Below, piece by piece: positions 28,351 to 29,088 of a stretch of DNA of 29,088 nt. The DNA comes from a virus. Every line of letters starts with the position of its first letter. The first letter of the stretch is position 1. The notes beneath the pieces were generated by a model. The model had not been told where the DNA came from and made no database searches. It was given only the letters and a program-made list of their open reading frames with translations. The position numbers were made by a program, and so were the translations under genes. The stretch covers positions 1 through 29,088 of IMG/VR virus record IMGVR_UViG_3300017752_000101. One strand, 5' to 3'.

Positions 28351-29088
28351 ATGGCTGAATTAAAAAATACTTTTACTAAGTCTAAAATGAATAAAGACTT
28401 AGACGATAGAATAGTACCTGCCGGAGAATATAGAGATGCGCAAAACGTAAATATAAATAAATCTGAAGGAGCTGATGTTGGCGCTTTAGAAAATGTAAGA
28501 GGCAACTCTTTATTAACTAATTTTAATATATCTAATGGAGATTTAGATCAATTAAATATAGAAGCAATAGGTCTTCACACTGATGACGAGACCCAAAGAA
28601 TATTTGTTTTTGCAACTAACTACACAGATACTACTCCAACTAGATTAGGAATGCACGCTGCTGCTGCTAAATCTACATGCTATATAGCAATGCGAGATTT
28701 AAATAGTGGAACTGATAGTATATTAGCAAATGGAAGTTTTTTAAATTTTTCTAAAACTCACAGAATAGATGGTATTAACGTTTTACAAGGTTTTTTATAT
28801 TTTACAGATAATAGAAATCAACCTAGAAAATTAAATATAAAAACAGCTGTTGAGAACCCTAATTATTATAGCTGTGAAGAAACAGTAAGTATATTAAAAA
28901 TAAATCCTTGGAAAACTATGAGATTTTATAACATTAATAATAATGTTGTAGAGTCTACAATGAGAAATGTTAGTAATGAATTTTTACCTTTTTACCTAGA
29001 AGGATTATGTAATACTGCTAGCGGTGATTTGACAGTTAGTAAAAACAATACTGAAATAACTCTTGATATTAACGTACCGAGTAACTGG
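28351..29088 (+). CDS. Partial muzzle-like/tail hub protein (5' part)
   Basis: The open frame runs off the right edge after 246 codons. The opening MAELKNTFTKSKMNKDLDDR followed by VPAGEYRDAQNVNINKSEGA is a hallmark of the large tail muzzle or hub protein of crAss-like and related podoviruses. Later segments (IEAIGLHTDDETQRIFVFAT, HRIDGINVLQGFLYFTDNRN) read as beta-propeller blades. The gene is the last of the capsid-to-tail series here. Confidence 0.8.
   Translation, partial: MAELKNTFTKSKMNKDLDDRIVPAGEYRDAQNVNINKSEGADVGALENVRGNSLLTNFNISNGDLDQLNIEAIGLHTDDETQRIFVFATNYTDTTPTRLGMHAAAAKSTCYIAMRDLNSGTDSILANGSFLNFSKTHRIDGINVLQGFLYFTDNRNQPRKLNIKTAVENPNYYSCEETVSILKINPWKTMRFYNINNNVVESTMRNVSNEFLPFYLEGLCNTASGDLTVSKNNTEITLDINVPSNW

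Noticed and set aside
1-29088. CRISPR array, tRNA genes, integrase, insertion sequences, diversity-generating retroelement
   Set aside because: No evenly spaced repeats with spacers, no tRNA-like cloverleaf, no tyrosine or serine recombinase motifs, no transposase, and no reverse transcriptase or template/variable repeat pair were found by reading.

Overview
This window looks like part of the genome of a tailed, short-tailed (podovirus-type) bacteriophage. It is AT-rich, densely packed and almost entirely transcribed rightward. Translation starts are preceded by A/T-rich leaders such as AAATTAAATTAAATG instead of Shine-Dalgarno sequences, which is the habit of Bacteroidota, so the host is probably a (marine-type) Bacteroidota bacterium. 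The order TerS-like, TerL, about 810-residue portal, scaffold-like, about 490-residue capsid protein, ring-like proteins and a muzzle-like protein with an MNKDLDxR motif resembles crAss-like and related phages. That affiliation rests on remembered family patterns, not on a search. I saw no integrase, tRNA, CRISPR array, reverse transcriptase or insertion sequence.

Layout. (1) 1-860: three small leftward genes (one cut by the window edge, one of 78 residues, one 33-residue membrane peptide). Each is preceded by the same 42-bp module, probably its promoter and leader. (2) 861-1197: a gene-free divergent control region with imperfect direct repeats, a long hairpin followed by a T-run on the minus strand, and three phased ATGTAAATA-like repeats. 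(3) 1198-6117: fibre or adhesin genes with shared N-terminal and C-terminal modules, including one ending in a Peptidase_S74-type self-cleaving chaperone domain, with an intact small nucleotidyltransferase gene lodged among them. (4) 6150-8379: a translationally coupled groEL-groES pair in reversed order, coupled again to a winged-helix protein. (5) 8376-14971: lysis genes (T7-type amidase, TM/coiled-coil spanin candidate, 3TM-type holin, small membrane protein) interleaved with lysine-rich proteins that share a short K-S-P-x-K motif, a tiny HExxH metallopeptidase and a PAP2-type phosphatase. (6) 14974-16623: small conserved phage proteins, including one that reads as two GroES-like folds in tandem. 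(7) 16568-29088: packaging and capsid module, punctuated by three strong intrinsic terminators after the capsid gene and two later genes. The window ends inside a large tail gene.

How the parts fit. The right half builds and fills the capsid and the neck of the tail, and the left half supplies fibres and lysis. The phage chaperonin pair, together with the GroES-like protein beside the terminase, suggests that this phage supplies its own folding machinery for virion proteins. The most unusual and least explained part is the 8.4-14.5 kb block: basic proteins with a recurring KSP motif, next to a small protease and a phosphatase. These could be cargo, DNA-condensing or processed virion proteins.
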